DNA of 64,000 nucleotides, taken from the NCBI RefSeq assembly GCF_900116515.1, contig NZ_FPBA01000002.1:186001-250000 (forward strand). The letters are read 5' to 3'. The stretch is from Geodermatophilus amargosae (GTDB lineage: Bacteria > Actinomycetota > Actinomycetes > Mycobacteriales > Geodermatophilaceae). Each line of letters opens with the position of its first letter. The stretch's first letter is position 1. Made by a program: the position numbers and the translations under genes. Positions 61,160-64,000 of this stretch are shown in pieces. Below the pieces are notes generated by a model that did not search any database, was not told the origin of the DNA, and saw only the letters and a list, made by a program, of their open reading frames with translations.

Positions 61160-62697
61160 GCGCTGACCGTCACCCCGCGGAAGTCGAACAGCCCGGTCAG
61201 CGTCGACTCCAGGCCGGAGACCTGCTCGGTGTGGACGAAGGTGTTCGTGGCGTTGCAGACGACGATTTGGGTGGCGTCCTCGACCATGACCTCGGACAGC
61301 TCCTGGTAGGCCGGCGCCCGGTCCTCCTGCGTGGTGGCCGACAGTCCCTCGAGCGCCAGGCGGTCGATCTCCGGGTTGGTGTACCCGCCGGGGTTCAGGG
61401 TGCCCTGGGCCGAGAGGAGCGTCGCCACGGTCTTGGCCGGATCGGTCGCCCCGGGCCAGTTGCTGAAGTACATGTCCGCCTCGCCGCCGACGAAGCGCGA
61501 CAGCAGCTCGGTGGGCTCCAGCGACGTGACGGTCAGGTCGACGCCCACCTCCGCCAGCTGCGCCTGGATGGCCTCCAACTGCGCCGTGTAGAAGGGCACG
61601 TTGATCACGACGGCGTTCAGGGACAGGTCCGACTGCCCCGCCTCGGCGAGCAGCTCGCGGGCGCGGTCGGGGTCGTACTCGGGCGCCTCGATGTCGGGGT
61701 TGTGCGCCCAGTAGTCCTCGGGGAACAGCTGTGCGCTCGGCGTGCACCGCCCCGCCTGCAGCGCGTCGCTGATGCCCTGGCGGTCGATGGCCAGGCTGAT
61801 GGCCTCGCGCACGCGCTGGTCCGACAGCGCCGGGCCGCTCTTGTTCAGGAAGAGGGTGAAGGACCCGAGCGACGGCGCGGAGTCCACGGTGACCCCCGGC
61901 CCCTCCGCCGCCTCGACCTGGTCGGGGTTGAGCTGGGTGGCGTCGGCCTGGCCCCCGCTGACCGAGCGGAGCCGCACTTCGGGGTCGAGCTGCATCTGGA
62001 TCTCCAGGCCCCCGAGGGTCTGGACGTCCGGGGCCCAGTAGTCCGCGGACCGCTCGTACCGGATGACGACGCCGGGCTGGTGCTCGGTCACGCGGTAGGG
62101 ACCCGTCCCCACCGGCTGGAGGTCGAGGTCCGGGTTCCCGAAGGCGGCGGGGCTGACCATCATCCCGGCGCGGTCGGCCAACAGCGCCGGCAGCGAGCCC
62201 GCGGGCGCGCCCAGCCGCAGGTCCACGGTCCGCTCGTCGACGACCACGACCTCGCTCACCGCCGCGAGGTCGGCCTTGAGCGAGGAGTTGGGGAGGCTCT
62301 TCGCGCGGTCGATGTTGGCCTTGACCGCCTCGGCGTCGAACGGCGTGCCGTCGTGGAAGACGACCCCCTCGCGCAGCGTGAGGCGCAGAGTCCGGTCGTC
62401 GTCGGTGAACTCCCAGGACTCGGCGAGCATCGGCTGGAGCTCACCCTCGGGCGTCACGTCGACCAGCCGGTCGTACACCGGGTAGAGGTAGACGTTCACG
62501 AACTGGTTGGTCGTGGTCGCGGGGTCGTAGTTGCTCCCCGCCGGCGTCCCGAACGAGAAGCGCAGCGTCGCGTCCTCGTCGGCCGGGCCGGCTGACGACC
62601 CCGAGCCCCCTCCGGTGCCGGAGTCCCCGTCCGACCCCCCGCACGCGGCGGTCACGAGGGCGGCGGCCATCACCACGCTGAGCATCCGGATGCGCAT
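61156..62697 (-). CDS. ABC transporter substrate-binding lipoprotein (SBP_bac_5 family)
   Basis: Extracytoplasmic solute receptor, 513 residues. It has a signal peptide with lipobox VTAACGG, a Gly/Ser/Asp spacer, then the family 5 fold: FSFGTPAGSNYDPATT, PMLAESWEFTDDDRTL, LREGVVFHDGTPFDAEAVK (signature), GTGPYRV, and the C-terminal ATNTFVHT region. Family members bind peptides, but many take nickel, opines, glycosides or other acids. With a GntR regulator and acyl-CoA synthetases in the operon, an organic-acid-like or acylated ligand is as likely as a peptide. ATG 62697 follows GGGAGA. Confidence 0.92.
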   Translation of the reverse strand: MRIRMLSVVMAAALVTAACGGSDGDSGTGGGSGSSAGPADEDATLRFSFGTPAGSNYDPATTTNQFVNVYLYPVYDRLVDVTPEGELQPMLAESWEFTDDDRTLRLTLREGVVFHDGTPFDAEAVKANIDRAKSLPNSSLKADLAAVSEVVVVDERTVDLRLGAPAGSLPALLADRAGMMVSPAAFGNPDLDLQPVGTGPYRVTEHQPGVVIRYERSADYWAPDVQTLGGLEIQMQLDPEVRLRSVSGGQADATQLNPDQVEAAEGPGVTVDSAPSLGSFTLFLNKSGPALSDQRVREAISLAIDRQGISDALQAGRCTPSAQLFPEDYWAHNPDIEAPEYDPDRARELLAEAGQSDLSLNAVVINVPFYTAQLEAIQAQLAEVGVDLTVTSLEPTELLSRFVGGEADMYFSNWPGATDPAKTVATLLSAQGTLNPGGYTNPEIDRLALEGLSATTQEDRAPAYQELSEVMVEDATQIVVCNATNTFVHTEQVSGLESTLTGLFDFRGVTVSA

Positions 62698-62802
62698 CTC
62701 GTCTCCCTTGACAGGTGTGATCCAGGCCATGTTTATATTCAATTGATTGTTGAGGCAAGACCTTCTTCGCCGCCCGGCCCACACACCCCCGGAGTCCTCA
62801 CC
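62698..62802. promoter_or_regulatory. AT-rich divergent control region of transporter and synthetase
   Basis: The only clearly AT-rich stretch in the window (about 62727-62755) lies between the divergent transporter operon and the second acyl-CoA synthetase. Plus strand: TTGACA at 62708-62713, with TTTATA 18 bp or TATATT 20 bp further on. Minus strand: TTGCCT, then TATAAA at 62737-62732. The palindrome TCAATTGA at 62739-62746 sits between the two -10 candidates and is a candidate GntR operator. Unlike most genes here, both flanking genes have leaders with Shine-Dalgarno sequences (GGGAGA; GGAG at about 62791). Confidence 0.55.
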
Positions 62803-64000
62803 GTGCAGCGCCGAGAGCTGAGCTGGCCGTCCTTCGCCGGCCTGTGGTCGCGGGCCGTGCGCGACCACGCGGCCCGGCCCTTCCTCGTCTTCGAGACCGA
62901 GGAGGGCACCGCCGTCACGTGGACCTACGCGGAGTTCGACGCGGTGGTCGGCAGGACGGCGTCCGGACTGGCCGCCCGCGGCGTCGGCAGGGGCGACCGG
63001 GTGCTGCTGGTCCTGCCGAACTCGGTGGCCTTCGTGGCCGTCTGGCTGGCCTGCTCGGTCCTGGGGGCGACCTTCAGCAGCAGCGACCCGCGGGCCCGCG
63101 CCCCGGAGCTGGCGCACCAGCACGCGCGCCTGCGGCCCCGGCTGGTCGTGTGCGGGGCCGACCAGGCAGGACAGGTCCCCAGCGGGGCGCTGGACGGCCG
63201 GACGGTCGTCGTGTCCTCGGCCGTCGACACGACCGTGGGCGGCCTGGCCCGGGACGGCGACTCCCCCGCGCCGGCGCCGGCGGTCACCGCCGAGGACGTC
63301 CTGAGCGTGCTCTTCACGTCCGGCACCACCTCGGCACCCAAGGGGGTGGTCGTCAGCCAGGGGGTCTACGCCCACACCGGCCTGGTCATGGCCGAGGCCG
63401 CCGGGCTCGGGTCGCGCTCCCGCTTCCTCGTCGCGCTCCCCCTGTTCCACGCCAACGCCCAGTACTACTGCTTCGCGGCGGCCATCGCGGTCGGCGCCTC
63501 CGTCGCCCTGGTGCCCGCCTTCTCGGCGACGAGGTACCTGACCCAGCTCGAGCGTCTGGAGGCCACGCACGCCTCGCTGTTCGCAGCACCGCTGCGGATG
63601 GTCCTGGCCCGGGGCGGGGACCGTCCGCTGCGCCGCCCACTGGAGCACATGTGGTTCGCGCAGGACCTCACCGCCGACGAGTACGCCCGGGTCACCCGAC
63701 TGGTCGGCTGCCGGCCGCGACAGCTCTACGGCATGACGGAGACCGGCCCCGCGGTGCTCAGCCAGCCGGCCGGGGCAGCCGGCCCGGCGGGCCTCGGAGG
63801 CGTCACGCCGGGGTGCCTCGTCCGCCTCGGTGACCTGCACTCCGGCGCGCCGCTCCCCCTGCCGGGACACGGCGAGATCCAGGTCGGGGGCCTCCCCGGC
63901 CGCACCGTCTTCACGGGCTACCTCGACGACCCCCGCTCCAGCGACGGGGTGGTCACGGCGCGGGAGGCGGACGGACGGATCTGGTTCCGCACCGGCGACC
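62803..64000 (+). CDS. Acyl-CoA synthetase / AMP-binding protein, 3' truncated by window
   Basis: An open frame from GTG 62803 to the window end (399 codons, no stop), preceded by GGAG. It shows an N-terminal ATPase domain with WTYAEFDAVVGRTASGL, the P-loop-like LFTSGTTSAPKGVVVSQG, LPLFHANAQYYCF, QLYGMTETGP and FRTGD at the very end. The acid-binding pocket differs from the minus-strand synthetase, so substrates may differ. It is divergent from the transporter operon and shares its AT-rich control region. About 120 residues, including the catalytic Lys, lie outside the window. Confidence 0.92.
   Translation, partial: MQRRELSWPSFAGLWSRAVRDHAARPFLVFETEEGTAVTWTYAEFDAVVGRTASGLAARGVGRGDRVLLVLPNSVAFVAVWLACSVLGATFSSSDPRARAPELAHQHARLRPRLVVCGADQAGQVPSGALDGRTVVVSSAVDTTVGGLARDGDSPAPAPAVTAEDVLSVLFTSGTTSAPKGVVVSQGVYAHTGLVMAEAAGLGSRSRFLVALPLFHANAQYYCFAAAIAVGASVALVPAFSATRYLTQLERLEATHASLFAAPLRMVLARGGDRPLRRPLEHMWFAQDLTADEYARVTRLVGCRPRQLYGMTETGPAVLSQPAGAAGPAGLGGVTPGCLVRLGDLHSGAPLPLPGHGEIQVGGLPGRTVFTGYLDDPRSSDGVVTAREADGRIWFRTGD

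Noticed and set aside
1..64000. tRNA, rRNA, phage integrase or transposase genes
   Set aside because: I looked for cloverleaf-like arms with CCA-type ends and for integrase or transposase motifs and found none I can support.

Overview
The window is very GC-rich (third codon positions almost always G or C), densely packed, and bacterial. Marker genes point to Actinomycetota: acyl-CoA carboxylase with an epsilon subunit, a TIGR03089 protein, LGFP repeats, an LCP ligase and leaderless TANNNT promoters. Several blocks keep the gene order of the Mycobacterium tuberculosis chromosome from about Rv3267 to Rv3309c: LCP-TIGR03089; fadE25-purE-purK-GtrA; PH-birA-accD5-accE5-maf-accA3; lpdA; an M20 amidohydrolase; PNP-pmmB; upp. 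My inference is Geodermatophilales (Blastococcus or Geodermatophilus-like), based on overall resemblance and not on a marker search.

Layout. 0.3-5.1 kb (+): LCP cell-wall ligase, TIGR03089 protein, 3-oxoacid CoA-transferase scoAB, DUF1028 protein. 5.1-10.0 kb (-): glycosyltransferase, acyl-CoA dehydrogenase, purE, purK, SGNH-hydrolase lipoprotein. 10.1-12.4 kb (+): GtrA protein and a membrane acyltransferase. 12.4-18.0 kb (-): sbcC/sbcD repair nuclease, PH-domain protein, birA. 18.0-23.8 kb (+): accD, accE, maf, a sulfotransferase-like protein, biotinylated accA. 23.8-28.0 kb (-): tandem secreted zinc metalloproteases, one of them broken. 28.1-33.2 kb: lpdA, a gamma-glutamylcyclotransferase-like gene, a DUF559 endonuclease gene bordered by two palindromic repeats, a broken acyltransferase, a lipoprotein. 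33.2-42.6 kb (-): meaB, mutB, mutA, M20 amidohydrolase, YbdK-type ligase, an M16-like protein with an extra C-terminal domain. 42.6-50.7 kb: a broken beta-propeller gene, PNP-epimerase-pmmB operon, a HAD remnant, small unknown genes, Gfo/Idh oxidoreductase, upp, and a truncated Ca2+/H+ antiporter. 50.7-54.0 kb (+): deoC and two aldehyde dehydrogenase family genes. 54.2-64 kb: a dipeptide-type ABC transporter operon with GntR regulator, acyl-CoA synthetase and metallo-beta-lactamase-fold hydrolase, facing a second acyl-CoA synthetase that runs off the window.

How the genes work together. BirA, AccA, AccD and AccE form an acyl-CoA (probably propionyl-CoA) carboxylase system; MutA, MutB and MeaB take methylmalonyl-CoA on to succinyl-CoA; ScoAB and the acyl-CoA dehydrogenase add ketoacid and acyl-CoA turnover. 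PNP, DeoC, the sugar phosphomutase, aldehyde dehydrogenase and Upp form a nucleoside-salvage set. PurE and PurK are de novo purine enzymes.

Four patterns stand out: (1) start codons placed 6-9 nt behind a TANNNT-like -10 box at many genes, including one 7-bp TACGCTA element that can serve birA and accD divergently; (2) tiny reading frames chained by TGATG/ATGA junctions in front of scoA, purK, aldehyde dehydrogenase and meaB, the last one built from a 15-bp tandem repeat; (3) five broken genes, all accessory, among intact core genes; (4) short 15-18 bp tandem duplications at five places.
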